Origin: Endozoicomonas sp. YOMI1
Lineage (GTDB): Bacteria; Pseudomonadota; Gammaproteobacteria; Pseudomonadales; Endozoicomonadaceae
DNA: 33,146 nt
Direction: 5' to 3'
NCBI RefSeq assembly: GCF_024606345.1
Contig: NZ_JAHHPM010000209.1
Location: 1 to 33,146 of the forward strand
The position numbers and the translations under genes are program-made. The notes beneath the pieces are model-generated. The model had not been told where the DNA came from. It was given only the letters and a program-made list of their open reading frames with translations, and did not search any database. This document shows, in pieces, positions 1 through 7,823 of this stretch (position 1 is its first letter; each line of letters starts with the position of its first letter).

Positions 1-26
1 CAAACATCTGAAGTGACCGATTGCAA

Positions 27-1091
27 ATGATTCCCCTGATAGCCCTGATTACGGGCAGTGCTAAATCTTTACTGGCCGGTGAGTTGAGTCCCGTCGACTC
101 GATAAATCAGCTTGATATTTCACTGTCTGACATTGTCTCTGCAAAACAACACTTACCCATTTACCCGATACCTTCACCAGCAGTACTTTATTTCTCGGCT
201 TCTTGTATTACCCACGACAACTCCCCAATCAACAGCAAAGAACTTAATGAATATCAAATAGTACAGCTTGACGAAAATGCTATTCCAGGCTGTTTATCCA
301 TGAGCGAAATAGATACTCAAGACACTGGTAGTATCAGTTCAGCAGCCACCGACATGCCAGCCGAAGTGACGCCAGACACCAGTATCAACATTGAACAGAC
401 CTCAGGGCTTCACGATAACTACTCAATGATCGAGAAGAGTCCACCGTCTGATCCCTGGCCACAAGGAATATTAAGCAAGGATGACCACATAAACTATGGT
501 GATTTAAGAGACTGGCTAAATGACCTAAACGGTATCTACAATGAAGAGCCTGTGTTTCGCTCTATTCTTAATCTTCCCTATCTTTCAGATCAATCTCAAC
601 TATTCCCGGACCAAATAAGCGCTCACCCAACCTATGGCTGGGTTTTTGATAATTTTCTGACGGATTGGATTAATGACAGGGTAATGCAGGTTATCACACC
701 TGATCCGGGTGAGCTTATGGATGACAGCCTTGTCAACGATAATAATGAATCACAACAACAAACTGAGACTCCAAAGACATTTGACCAGATATACATTCCC
801 TTTATTGAGAAGTTTGACCGCCAGGATGAAGAGCAGGCCAGAGAGTTCTTCCAGAAAATATATGAATTGCTGGCTCCTCTCAGAGGACTTCTGGTTATTG
901 CTATCACTGGAGTTGACAGGCCACATGGCAATGGTGCTATCACCAGAGGTCAGAGGCTTTCGAGGTTATTGAACCAGTCGGGGATTCCTGCTTTCAATAT
1001 CAGAGTTATCGCATCGCACGGGCATAGTTATGTATTGGCCAAAAGAAGCGAGAATAGAGATCATTTTGAATCCAGTCCCACGAAGCCTTGA
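27..1091 (+). CDS. Hypothetical protein with OmpA-like C-terminus
   Basis: I do not recognise this protein by name. It starts at ATG 27 (TTG at 21 is an alternative); an in-frame stop at 9-11 excludes a longer gene, and there is no strong ribosome site. The N-terminus is hydrophobic for about 18 residues but lacks the basic residues of a good signal peptide. The middle (roughly residues 30-240) is rich in Ser, Asp, Asn and Pro and looks poorly ordered. The last ~95 residues have the rhythm of an OmpA/MotB C-terminal domain: a helix, a strand reading VIAITGVD, RGQRLSRLL, GIPAFNIRVIA, GHSYVLA and finally ENRDHFE, corresponding to the NQRLS, GI, G-x-S-x-P-x-A and NRRVE blocks of that family. The resemblance is by eye only. 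No operon partner is visible. Confidence 0.6.
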   Translation: MIPLIALITGSAKSLLAGELSPVDSINQLDISLSDIVSAKQHLPIYPIPSPAVLYFSASCITHDNSPINSKELNEYQIVQLDENAIPGCLSMSEIDTQDTGSISSAATDMPAEVTPDTSINIEQTSGLHDNYSMIEKSPPSDPWPQGILSKDDHINYGDLRDWLNDLNGIYNEEPVFRSILNLPYLSDQSQLFPDQISAHPTYGWVFDNFLTDWINDRVMQVITPDPGELMDDSLVNDNNESQQQTETPKTFDQIYIPFIEKFDRQDEEQAREFFQKIYELLAPLRGLLVIAITGVDRPHGNGAITRGQRLSRLLNQSGIPAFNIRVIASHGHSYVLAKRSENRDHFESSPTKP

Positions 1092-1136
1092 TACCGGGAA
1101 TCACATAGCTCTCAATTCGGTATCGGGCATCAAGGC
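1085..1136. repeat. Inverted repeat at the 3' end of the first gene
   Basis: GCCTTGAT (1085-1092) pairs with ATCAAGGC (1129-1136), and an alternative inner pairing is GATACCG (1090-1096) with CGGTATC (1118-1124). It begins at the stop codon of the upstream gene, so it may be a 3' mRNA hairpin. There is no clear U-tract directly after it, so calling it an intrinsic terminator is uncertain. Confidence 0.4.
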
Positions 1137-1222
1137 GCTCATCGTTTTGGCTGTCTTATCGAATAATATTTCACATCGCTATTGTTAATAGCCATAGCAA
1201 ATCCTTATGCTTATTGACATAA

Positions 1223-1866
1223 TTATTAGATCAGAAAGAAACAAATCCGGACATACCACCTTCTCCGCGTTCACTTAATGATTTTTCAATTTCTCATTTT
1301 CCAACCACGGAAAATGAATTTGCGTTGCCTGAATTAACACTGTTACAACTGAAACTATTGAGTTTGAAGCACCTGAATCGTCCGGCTTTGGTGAACCTCT
1401 GCCGCTTACCCTCGCAGTAGCTCACGAGCATTCCAAGAAAGGGAAGGCTTACGCACAGTCCGAGAAAGGGAGGGCTTGCAAGAAAGCTTACCGTGAGTCC
1501 GAGAAATGCAAGGCCTCCAAGGCCAAATATGCCGCATCCAATAAAGGCAAGGTGAGGCAATCCATAAGAAGTGCCAAGGCAAAAGCCTATAGATCAGCGA
1601 TAAATAAAGGCTTTATTGAAGAAGTAGCGAGGAAAAAAAGGAGAGTCAGCAGCTAATGCAAAAAAAGCAGAATTATTATCAGCGCCCCCCGTCTCGCTTA
1701 TCCGTCGTCTAACTGAAGGAATATTGACAATCCCGATCGAACCCATCTCGCCCTGAGTGAACGGTTAGCAATCGAAGGGTCAGAAGGTATTGATCCCTTT
1801 CCTCTATATAGGCAAACGGTAAAACCTGCTGTGCCTCTACGGCCCTATCAGATCGATCATAAGTAA
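1223..1866 (+). pseudogene. Decayed lysine-rich repeat-protein gene
   Basis: No single intact frame exists, but protein-like sequence continues by switching frame. It starts open after the stop at 1220-1222 with no ATG (DIPPSPRSLNDFSISHF...). Near 1345 it changes frame into a lysine-rich stretch with ~13-residue repeats: SKKGKAYAQ, SEKGRACKKAYRE, SEKCKASKAKYAA, SNKGKVRQ. This frame ends at 1654-1656. Around the A7 run at 1633-1639 the sense continues in the first frame (ESAANAKKAELLS...) to a stop at 1754-1756. Another switch gives RTHLALSERLAIEGSEGID... to a stop at 1864-1866. Proteins with such KAY/SEK repeats are, from memory, abundant in Endozoicomonas. I read this as a relic with about three frameshifts and no start; sequencing error in the A7 run could explain only one of them. 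Confidence 0.5.
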
Positions 1867-1976
1867 AAGACTACTGTTTTTTTTCTGGAAAGTTTCAACG
1901 TAATAGTTTTAAAAAGAAGGACAACAAACCACAGCATCATCCGTTTAACCCTTTGTTTACAGGCCCTATAAACGAC

Positions 1977-2004
1977 AAAACCCTTACGACAAGTATCGTA
2001 AGGG
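1977..2004 (-). terminator. Intrinsic terminator of the tRNA operon
   Basis: A perfect 9-bp stem CCCTTACGA (1981-1989) / TCGTAAGGG (1996-2004) with a 6-base loop is followed, on the minus strand, by TTTTG (1977-1980). It lies just past the 3' end of tRNA-Asp and fits termination of the minus-strand tRNA transcript. Confidence 0.75.
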
Positions 2005-2014
2005 CTTCATTGTA

Positions 2015-2091
2015 TGGCGGACCGGACGGGACTCGAACCCGCGACCTCCGGCGTGACAGGCCGGCATTCTAACCAACTGAACTACCGGTCC
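2015..2091 (-). tRNA. tRNA-Asp (anticodon GTC)
   Basis: On the minus strand the gene begins GGACCGG-TA-GTTCAG, with acceptor stem GGACCGG/CCGGTCC, discriminator G and an encoded CCA at 2017-2015. The anticodon loop reads CTGTCAC (GTC anticodon), and the T arm contains GGTTCGAGTCC. It closely matches E. coli tRNA-Asp. It is 77 nt long and lies 38 bp downstream of tRNA-Val in the same transcript. Confidence 0.96.
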
Positions 2092-2129
2092 GCTATCTAG
2101 TCTCTGGTTTTAAGAAACCAGTTGCTAGT

Positions 2130-2205
2130 TGGTGGGTGATGACGGGATCGAACCGCCGACCCTCTGCTTGTAAGGCAGATGCTCTCCCAGCTGAGCTAAT
2201 CACCC
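2130..2205 (-). tRNA. tRNA-Val (anticodon TAC)
   Basis: On the minus strand it reads GGGTGAT-TA-GCTCAGCTGGGAGAGC, anticodon loop CTTACAA (TAC), T arm GGTTCGATCC, acceptor ATCACCC, discriminator A and an encoded CCA at 2132-2130. It is 76 nt long and nearly identical to E. coli tRNA-Val(UAC). It is the first gene of a two-tRNA unit. Confidence 0.96.
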
Positions 2206-2221
2206 TGCGCTTGTGGCCGGT

Positions 2222-2249
2222 ATGATAGCGAATTGAGAGATAGTGTCAA
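2222..2249 (-). promoter_or_regulatory. Sigma-70 promoter of the tRNA-Val-Asp unit
   Basis: On the minus strand a perfect -35 TTGACA (2249-2244) is followed by a 16-bp spacer and a -10 TATCAT (2227-2222). The predicted start lies about 10 bp before the tRNA-Val 5' end, the normal geometry of a tRNA promoter. Confidence 0.75.
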
Positions 2250-2355
2250 TCCCTTTTTGCGGTATTTATCCGGAAAATCCTTGAACTACAATCTCGAATA
2301 ACAATGGCGTCGGGTAACAAGCATCAAACTCAGGGTAAAACTTACACTGCTTTGT

Positions 2356-2883
2356 TTAGCCCCCCAGATGAATATAACTCTTTACCCGCCCCTCTTCTTT
2401 CAACTGATCAATACGAACCTGCTGGATGGCAATACCATGCTTTGTTTGCAGCAGAACAAGCCATTTAAGCAGTTTCTGGTAGGCAGCATCTTCAACCCAA
2501 ACAGAAAGCCCCTTGCGGTCTGGCTGTACTCTGCCCAGGGTGATACCCGCCTGCTGGGCAACATTGGCAGCTATGGAGGATAGTTCCTGACGGGGTGAAA
2601 CTCTCTGTTGATTTTTCTGCAGGTCACGGGCCCCGGATAAATTATTGTGTAACCAGGTGTTCATTTCCTGCTGATAGAGATAGTTACTTTTCTGAGCCTC
2701 CGACCATTGGCTTAATGGCTCCCAAATCAGCAGATAGGTGATTCCTGTAAACACTACAGTAAAAAGCAGCAGGAGTATTTTACGATCTCCGGGAGGTCGC
2801 GTTTCATACCAGGATTTACAGTGCTGCCAGAAAGGGTTGGCCATTAGCAGGCGATTCAGTTTTTGCATGGTTCCCCCAATCAT
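2356..2883 (-). CDS. gspM: T2SS inner-membrane platform protein GspM
   Basis: GspM (XcpZ) is a bitopic inner-membrane protein that partners GspL in the secretion platform. The 175-residue product has a short cytoplasmic N-terminus, one membrane segment at about residues 35-53 (ILLLLFTVVFTGITYLL) followed by IWEPL, a typical GspM junction, and a periplasmic ferredoxin-like domain ending QVRIDQLKEEGRVKSYIHLGG. Its length is usual for the family. The ATG overlaps the gspL stop as ATGA, so it is probably translationally coupled; Met6 is an alternative start. It is the last gene of the E-M run; gspN is not found downstream, where the tRNA unit begins. Confidence 0.9.
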   Translation of the reverse strand: MIGGTMQKLNRLLMANPFWQHCKSWYETRPPGDRKILLLLFTVVFTGITYLLIWEPLSQWSEAQKSNYLYQQEMNTWLHNNLSGARDLQKNQQRVSPRQELSSIAANVAQQAGITLGRVQPDRKGLSVWVEDAAYQKLLKWLVLLQTKHGIAIQQVRIDQLKEEGRVKSYIHLGG

Positions 2884-4286
2884 CTCCTGATCGTAACTCT
2901 GGCAATCACACCGGACTTACCCTGGTTAGCGTTATCCAGCTTACCTTGATAGCCAGAAGTATTGAGCTTTTCCAGGAATTGGTTAACCGTGTCCAATTCA
3001 CCGGTTTCAAATTCATAAACCAGTTGACCGGTAGCCTCGTTGAAGTTCAGATACCTGGGCTCAAGTTTTGCCTTTTCACCCATTGCGCCAGAAACACTGG
3101 AAAGGGCCTGAAGCATCGATAGAAAAGGAGTTTCGAAGGTTTGAGTACTCAGAGTGCGAAAGCGGTTCTCCATGACCTGCTTAACATTAAAAGACATCTG
3201 TTGTCGTGCCTGTGCCTGCTGAGCTTGTCGGTCATTGGGGAATACCGAGAGGTAGTTTTTTATGGAATCCCTCCAGAGCGATTCCGACTTATTCTGATAA
3301 ATGATGCCTTCTGTTACTGACAACCCAAGCTCAAGAACCAGCCAGCACGCAGCTGTGGCCAACAGGGGCCACCAGCGCCTGATAAATCGCCCTGTTCTTC
3401 TGGGACACTGATAGGCCCCCTGTCGGAAGTCAAGCAGCTGATTACTGCGCCTGAAAGTAAAATAGTGCTCGGCAAAATATTCAAAGACCGAGCCCTTAAG
3501 CGGTACCTTATCCACGAGCCAGCCACGCTCGGAAAGCAAACCGGATGTTTCATCTATTCTGGATGCGGCAACCGCCAACGTATTGTCAGAGAACATTAAT
3601 CTGATTTGCGAGGGCGGCTCATCCACCGTTTCGGAAACCGTATTGTCGAGAGAGCTGGCCAGAGTATCAGGGAGTTGCTGATCTCCCTGATCGGGGTGAT
3701 CCGGAAATACGAAAGGGAGCGCCGGGTAATTCAGGGTAACGCCTTCACGACCGGGTGAGGCCATCATCACAGAATCATTGTCCAATATCAGGCAGGTATA
3801 TCCCGGCTCAGCCTTCAGAAACTGCATTTCAGCCACGATGCTGGTCAGGGGTAACTGATGTTCCTCAAAAAGGGCCAGCATGGCCTGTAGGGTTGAGTGC
3901 GGAATGCCGGCGACAGAAACCTGCAAGTCCCTGTCAGGAAAACCATTAACAATATGCATGGTTTCAATATCCTGGGCCAGATGCTCCTCCACCAGATAAG
4001 GGAGTGCTGTTGCCAGATGCTTTTTCTGGCCAGCATTAATCGTCAGGTGTTTATATAAACAAAGCGATCCCCCCAGGAGCAGAATCACCTCATCCGGAAG
4101 ACGGTCAACGTCCTTTCGATCTTCAGGCTCGACAGCACACCATGCTGCTCTGAGCTGATCAATCGCTGTCAGATGGAGTTCTCCGGGCAGTGAACCTGCC
4201 GATACGAACTTTCCCCACTGGACAACGGTATTGGCATCAACAGAGCTGACTGGCGCAGGAATGCGAACCAATAGTATTTTTTTCAT
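2880..4286 (-). CDS. gspL: T2SS platform protein GspL
   Basis: GspL (XcpY) recruits the ATPase GspE to the inner membrane and pairs with GspM. The 468-residue product has a large actin-like cytoplasmic domain (about residues 1-290, beginning KKILLVRIP), one membrane segment at about 304-325 (WWPLLATAACWLVLELGL), and a periplasmic ferredoxin-like domain ending GKSGVIARVTIRR. The start ATG shares its A with the gspK stop (TAATG), and the 3' end overlaps gspM by four bases. Both junctions suggest translational coupling. The length is normal and nothing looks damaged. Confidence 0.92.
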   Translation of the reverse strand: MKKILLVRIPAPVSSVDANTVVQWGKFVSAGSLPGELHLTAIDQLRAAWCAVEPEDRKDVDRLPDEVILLLGGSLCLYKHLTINAGQKKHLATALPYLVEEHLAQDIETMHIVNGFPDRDLQVSVAGIPHSTLQAMLALFEEHQLPLTSIVAEMQFLKAEPGYTCLILDNDSVMMASPGREGVTLNYPALPFVFPDHPDQGDQQLPDTLASSLDNTVSETVDEPPSQIRLMFSDNTLAVAASRIDETSGLLSERGWLVDKVPLKGSVFEYFAEHYFTFRRSNQLLDFRQGAYQCPRRTGRFIRRWWPLLATAACWLVLELGLSVTEGIIYQNKSESLWRDSIKNYLSVFPNDRQAQQAQARQQMSFNVKQVMENRFRTLSTQTFETPFLSMLQALSSVSGAMGEKAKLEPRYLNFNEATGQLVYEFETGELDTVNQFLEKLNTSGYQGKLDNANQGKSGVIARVTIRR

Positions 4287-5368
4287 TATTTAAATCCCGG
4301 GTTCCCTGTTGAATCTGCTTGATTGGCAGGAGCCCAATATTGATTCGGCCCGATTTCTCTCCCGACAACCTGCACATGCCCCTCACTGCTTCGGTAAAAA
4401 ATCGTTTTTAAGTAAAAGGTGGTCTCTCTATAGGTTGCCTTAATCCGGGCACTGAAATACTGACTGCCAAACACCACCCGTTCATTTTGATTTCTCTCAT
4501 TAAAGATCCCGGCCTTTCCAGATAGAGCGACAAGCTGATTCAATTCTTCAATATTGGATAACCCGGCATCGCCCCGGCGGTTAATAATCATTAAGGCATC
4601 CCCTTCGGAGATATTCTTGTTTAAGGAGCGGATAACCTCTGGCAGGGCTGTGTTCATATTCATTTTTGATGATCTGGGTATAACCGTAATATATGGCAAC
4701 AGTTTTTCAACTTCCTCGTTATTAAAACCATCAATTAACATCAATTCTGAGACTGACGTCATTTCAGTTTGTCCGGTTCGTCTTGGGGGAGTAAGCGATA
4801 GATAGACCTGATCTTCCGTTCCCTGTGATACGCTTTTCTGCTCTTTACTCATCCAGCGAGCTATTTTTTCAGCCAGTTGAGGGTCCATGGATTGAGCTGA
4901 CAACAGATTCTCAAACATTTGCACACCAGGTGAACCACCTTTTTCAGCCCGCTGCTCACCTGAGGGCCTATTGTCATCAGCAAGCCAGTTCAAATTAAAC
5001 CGGCTCTGCTCATCCTGAATCTGTAACTCAATAACGCCTTGGTCAACGTCATAATTGATGGTTTCTACATTCCACTGCTCATTTTCATGATCCACCATTC
5101 GGTTATTCTTTTTGTCCTGTTGAAAATCTTTTTCTAACAGCCATGCGACATACTGTTCAGCGCCCAGCGCATAGTGTTTTGCCTGTGTTCTTTCCAGATA
5201 TCTGGCATTCTTCTCAGTATGCAGCCAGAGATTCATGACGATTTCAGAAGCGACCGTTGTGATCAGCAAAAAAATCAACAGTACATAAATCAGAGCAATC
5301 CCTGATTGATGACATGACGGGAATTTACCGGCCGGTGCCAGAACTGGCTGAAAGTTTTCAATAGCCAT
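4286..5368 (-). CDS. gspK: T2SS minor pseudopilin GspK
   Basis: GspK (XcpX) is the large tip pseudopilin that initiates the pseudopilus with GspI and GspJ. The 360-residue product has a 23-residue leader ending in Gly23, then IALIYVLLIFLLITTVASEIVMN, the hydrophobic helix inserted in the membrane. As is usual for GspK, position +5 is not Glu (here Tyr). The alpha-helical insert domain includes SRFNLNWL and the late LNKNISEGDALMIINRRGDAG region (a helix-hairpin-helix-like repeat). The start overlaps the end of gspJ by 11 bp, and the stop shares a base with the gspL start. Confidence 0.92.
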   Translation of the reverse strand: MAIENFQPVLAPAGKFPSCHQSGIALIYVLLIFLLITTVASEIVMNLWLHTEKNARYLERTQAKHYALGAEQYVAWLLEKDFQQDKKNNRMVDHENEQWNVETINYDVDQGVIELQIQDEQSRFNLNWLADDNRPSGEQRAEKGGSPGVQMFENLLSAQSMDPQLAEKIARWMSKEQKSVSQGTEDQVYLSLTPPRRTGQTEMTSVSELMLIDGFNNEEVEKLLPYITVIPRSSKMNMNTALPEVIRSLNKNISEGDALMIINRRGDAGLSNIEELNQLVALSGKAGIFNERNQNERVVFGSQYFSARIKATYRETTFYLKTIFYRSSEGHVQVVGREIGPNQYWAPANQADSTGNPGFK

Positions 5369-6266
5369 TGATACTATCTCCGGTTCCGGTTCTGGCTCTG
5401 GGATATGGCCGTATATTATTCGGCGCGTTATTCATATTCTCCTGAGATGGGTCCCCCTCTTTATTCCCCTGAGCGGGTTTGTACGTTATCAGCGGAACCA
5501 CGGTGACCATGGATCCCATCGCCTCATGAACAATGGTCAACTCCACGGCAGTCGGCACTTGATCTTCGCGCCCAACGGAAGTAGCTGACTGCAGGTTCTG
5601 TTTTGGAGGCCAGCTGCTTATCCATTCCTTGTGATCATTGCGGAATCGTACTTTCATGCTGTTTACACCCGACATCACAACCTGACGAATACGAGTAGAT
5701 TCCGGTGCCCTGTCCAACGTGGGCCAGTAATAACGGATTAACTGATTGCCCTCCACTGCATAAGCCACGCGCAGCAGTGTACTTCGTGGTGCCTTAAGGG
5801 GGTTTTGCCATCCTGAACGGGTAAACTCCATTAATGTCCCGCCCGGACCCGGAGCTTTCAGTGCAGGCTGTTGCAAGCCTCTTTCATCCCTGACAGGTCT
5901 TCGGGTCATTTGAAACAAGTCTTTTTCCAGGACAATTTCAGCCCGTTGTAATTTATCCAGATCATCCAGCACCAACTGCGTTGCTTCCTGCGCACGGGTT
6001 ACTGATATAAACAGCTTATAGGCTGCCGTACTGATCATACTGAACAGTACGATAGCAACCATTAACTCAAGAAGGGTAAAACCATTGGGAATGACTGACA
6101 GACGCTGCCCGCTGCCCGCTGCCCGCTGCACGACAAAGCACCAGCACGCCCATTTTTTACGGTTAGCGGGCAACAGGTAGCGGGACACGATCTTAACCAG
6201 TCCCGTTAATATTCGGACCTGATTCCAGAGCAAGCCTCCGGCAACAAGAAATTCTTTACAGAACAT
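5358..6266 (-). CDS. gspJ: T2SS minor pseudopilin GspJ, unusually long leader
   Basis: GspJ (XcpW) is a tip pseudopilin. The prepilin motif NG^FTLLELMVAIVLFSMISTAA places cleavage after Gly62 with Glu at +5, followed by a typical GspJ body (EIVLEKDLFQMTRRPVRD). From the coupled ATG at 6266 (TAATG with gspI) the leader is about 62 residues, far longer than the usual 6-20. Residues ~30-56 are encoded by a palindromic, GC-rich element with a 7-bp tandem repeat. A GTG at 6131 would give a normal 17-residue leader (VQRAAGSGQRLSVIPNG). No ATG/GTG/TTG lies between the repeat and the cleavage site, so the repeat is translated either way. Which start is used cannot be decided here. Confidence 0.9.
   Translation of the reverse strand: MFCKEFLVAGGLLWNQVRILTGLVKIVSRYLLPANRKKWACWCFVVQRAAGSGQRLSVIPNGFTLLELMVAIVLFSMISTAAYKLFISVTRAQEATQLVLDDLDKLQRAEIVLEKDLFQMTRRPVRDERGLQQPALKAPGPGGTLMEFTRSGWQNPLKAPRSTLLRVAYAVEGNQLIRYYWPTLDRAPESTRIRQVVMSGVNSMKVRFRNDHKEWISSWPPKQNLQSATSVGREDQVPTAVELTIVHEAMGSMVTVVPLITYKPAQGNKEGDPSQENMNNAPNNIRPYPRARTGTGDSINGY
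6104..6190. repeat. 7-bp tandem repeat and palindromic element within gspJ
   Basis: GCTGCCC is repeated 3.5 times in tandem (6104-6129). GCTGCCCGCT (6111-6120) is nearly complementary to AGCGGGCAAC (6165-6174), and a further AGCGGGA follows at 6179-6185. The whole stretch resembles a small REP-like insertion. It lies in the 5' coding part of gspJ, before the prepilin peptidase site, and keeps the frame open. Confidence 0.7.
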
Positions 6267-6715
6267 TATTGCCGGGGCCTCCTCAGCCAGGTAGACAACC
6301 TTGCCAGGGGAACAGCATCTTTTTCTGGTTCAGACTCACCGATAAATACTTCGACCTGCACCTTTCTGAAATCAGGTGACCCGGTGGATGCAGATGTTTC
6401 CCGAACATACCACTGATAACCGGCATAGCTTTCAATTTGGGGTCTCACTGCCGGACCACTCCAGCGCCCCTCAGCATGAAGCGTATTGAGGTAGTGGTCG
6501 GCAATCTGTGAAGCCAGTATTTTTTCCTTCTGATACCGGGTCTGGCGAATACTGTTGCCATCAGAAAGAATCAGCATAGAAGCAGCCAGGGCAAATACGG
6601 CCAGGGCAACCATAACTTCCAGCAAGGTAAAACCATGACAGCGATTCAGGTTTCTGTTTCGCAGAAATAGCCGGTTTAGCCTGAAAACCCAATAGCTCAT
6701 AGCAACGCGCATCAC
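6266..6715 (-). CDS. gspI: T2SS minor pseudopilin GspI
   Basis: GspI (XcpV) nucleates the tip complex with GspJ and GspK. The 149-residue product has a 28-residue basic leader ending CHG^FTLLEVMVALAVFALAAS, with Glu at +5, then a soluble domain with QKEKILASQIADHYL and a C-terminal strand set ending WLRRPRQ, all typical of the family. The ATG overlaps the gspH stop (ATGA) and the stop shares a base with the gspJ start, so translation is likely coupled on both sides. Internal starts (Met2, Met6) would shorten the leader. Confidence 0.92.
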   Translation of the reverse strand: MMRVAMSYWVFRLNRLFLRNRNLNRCHGFTLLEVMVALAVFALAASMLILSDGNSIRQTRYQKEKILASQIADHYLNTLHAEGRWSGPAVRPQIESYAGYQWYVRETSASTGSPDFRKVQVEVFIGESEPEKDAVPLARLSTWLRRPRQ

Positions 6716-7215
6716 TCCCTGACCCGATCAATATCTGACAATCCATCTGTGATCAGATGGAGTGACTGTTTGCTGTTTGCAACCGGAACAATGCTTAGCC
6801 TGAACGGGGTTACCTGGTAGTCTGAATAGAAAACAACGGATGGATACTGTTCATCCAGGTCAAAAGACGAGGAATTCTCACTTGACTCCAGGCTCAGGCT
6901 TAATGTGTCTGGCAGCAATCTTGGCTGAAAAGGGGACTGCTCCAGCTCAGCCCATTCCTGACTATCTGCCGGTAATACCCACCAGCGGTAATACCCCTCA
7001 TTATCAATTGAGAAGCCGTAGTGAATATTTTCCAGCAGCGCTTTGTCACGAACCTGGGTAAATAATGCCTGCAATCGTGTCGCTTCTTTCTGAACCACCT
7101 TGTGAATGCTGCCGGTTATCGGGCTTAGCAGGGTAATACCCAGAAGAACACCAATGATAACCACCACCACCAGCATTTCGATCAGGGTAAATCCTCGCTG
7201 TTGAGGTGATGCCAT
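6712..7215 (-). CDS. gspH: T2SS minor pseudopilin GspH
   Basis: GspH (XcpU) is a minor pseudopilin joining the GspG shaft to the I-J-K tip. It has a short 8-residue leader MASPQQRG cleaved before FTLIEMLVVVVIIGVLLGITLL, with Glu at +5, then a beta-rich soluble domain (HYGFSIDNEGYYRWWV). Its length of 167 residues is normal. It lies 29 bp downstream of gspG, with AGGACAAGGAA just before the ATG as ribosome site, and overlaps gspI by four bases. Confidence 0.92.
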   Translation of the reverse strand: MASPQQRGFTLIEMLVVVVIIGVLLGITLLSPITGSIHKVVQKEATRLQALFTQVRDKALLENIHYGFSIDNEGYYRWWVLPADSQEWAELEQSPFQPRLLPDTLSLSLESSENSSSFDLDEQYPSVVFYSDYQVTPFRLSIVPVANSKQSLHLITDGLSDIDRVRE

Positions 7216-7244
7216 TTCCTTGTCCTGCCTGCCAAAAAAGCTGA

Positions 7245-7715
7245 CTAGTTATCCCAGTTACCGATATCAGCATCCAGGCCTTCTCCCCCTTCACGGCCAT
7301 TAGCTCCGAAGGAATAAAGATCATACTTGCCGTGATTACCGGGTTGTAAATACATGTAGGGATTTCCCCATGGATCCAATGGCACTTTTTTTAAGTACCC
7401 TTCAGGATTCCAGTTTCTCGGCTCTGGTGGAGAAGATGGTTTCTGAATCAGTGCTTCAAGCCCTTGGTCCAGAGTGGGATAAAAACCATTATCAAGCCTG
7501 AAGAGCTCCAGTGCCTGAGAAATCGCTTCAATATCAGCATGGGCAACGGTTACCTTTGCCTGATCAGGCCGGGAAAGTATTTTGGGAACCACCATAGCAG
7601 CAAGGATCCCCAGAATGACCACCACCACCATAATCTCAATCAGTGTAAAGCCCTGTTCAGCTTGCACTGAATTCGCTGCATTATGCTCTCTTCTTCTGAG
7701 CCAGTTTTTTATCAT
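7245..7715 (-). CDS. gspG: T2SS major pseudopilin GspG
   Basis: GspG (XcpT) polymerises into the periplasmic pseudopilus that pushes substrates through the secretin. The leader ends at Gly22, then [24 protein letters not shown] with Glu at +5. The soluble domain carries the family blocks [26 protein letters not shown] and the C-terminal acidic loop [16 protein letters not shown], which binds calcium in characterised homologues. The 156-residue length is normal. It is separated from gspF by 108 bp and from gspH by 29 bp. Confidence 0.96.
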   Translation of the reverse strand: MIKNWLRRREHNAANSVQAEQGFTLIEIMVVVVILGILAAMVVPKILSRPDQAKVTVAHADIEAISQALELFRLDNGFYPTLDQGLEALIQKPSSPPEPRNWNPEGYLKKVPLDPWGNPYMYLQPGNHGKYDLYSFGANGREGGEGLDADIGNWDN

Positions 7716-7793
7716 GTTGGTTGACCTCGATTTTCTGTGAATAGGCCGTTCAGCATTTTCACCCAGGACGGTTCAACTCCGTTTCACTCAGCT

Positions 7794-7820
7794 CAGGGCT
7801 GTCGATCGCCCAGGGCTGTC
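7794..7820. repeat. 10-bp direct repeat in the gspF-gspG spacer
   Basis: CAGGGCTGTC occurs at 7794-7803 and again at 7811-7820, 17 bp apart, just beyond the gspF stop codon. No function is evident. Confidence 0.5.
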
Positions 7821-7823
7821 ACA

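Noticed and set aside
1294-1560. Minus-strand open frame coding for a Gly/Leu/Phe-rich peptide (MPHLAFIGCGIFGLGG...)
   Set aside because: It is the reverse complement of the lysine-rich repeat relic; the repeats AAG/GCC read backwards as Leu/Gly/Phe. No ribosome site.
2015-2205. tRNA genes as attachment site of an integrated element
   Set aside because: No integrase gene, no direct repeat of a tRNA 3' end and no change to mobile genes on either side within the window.
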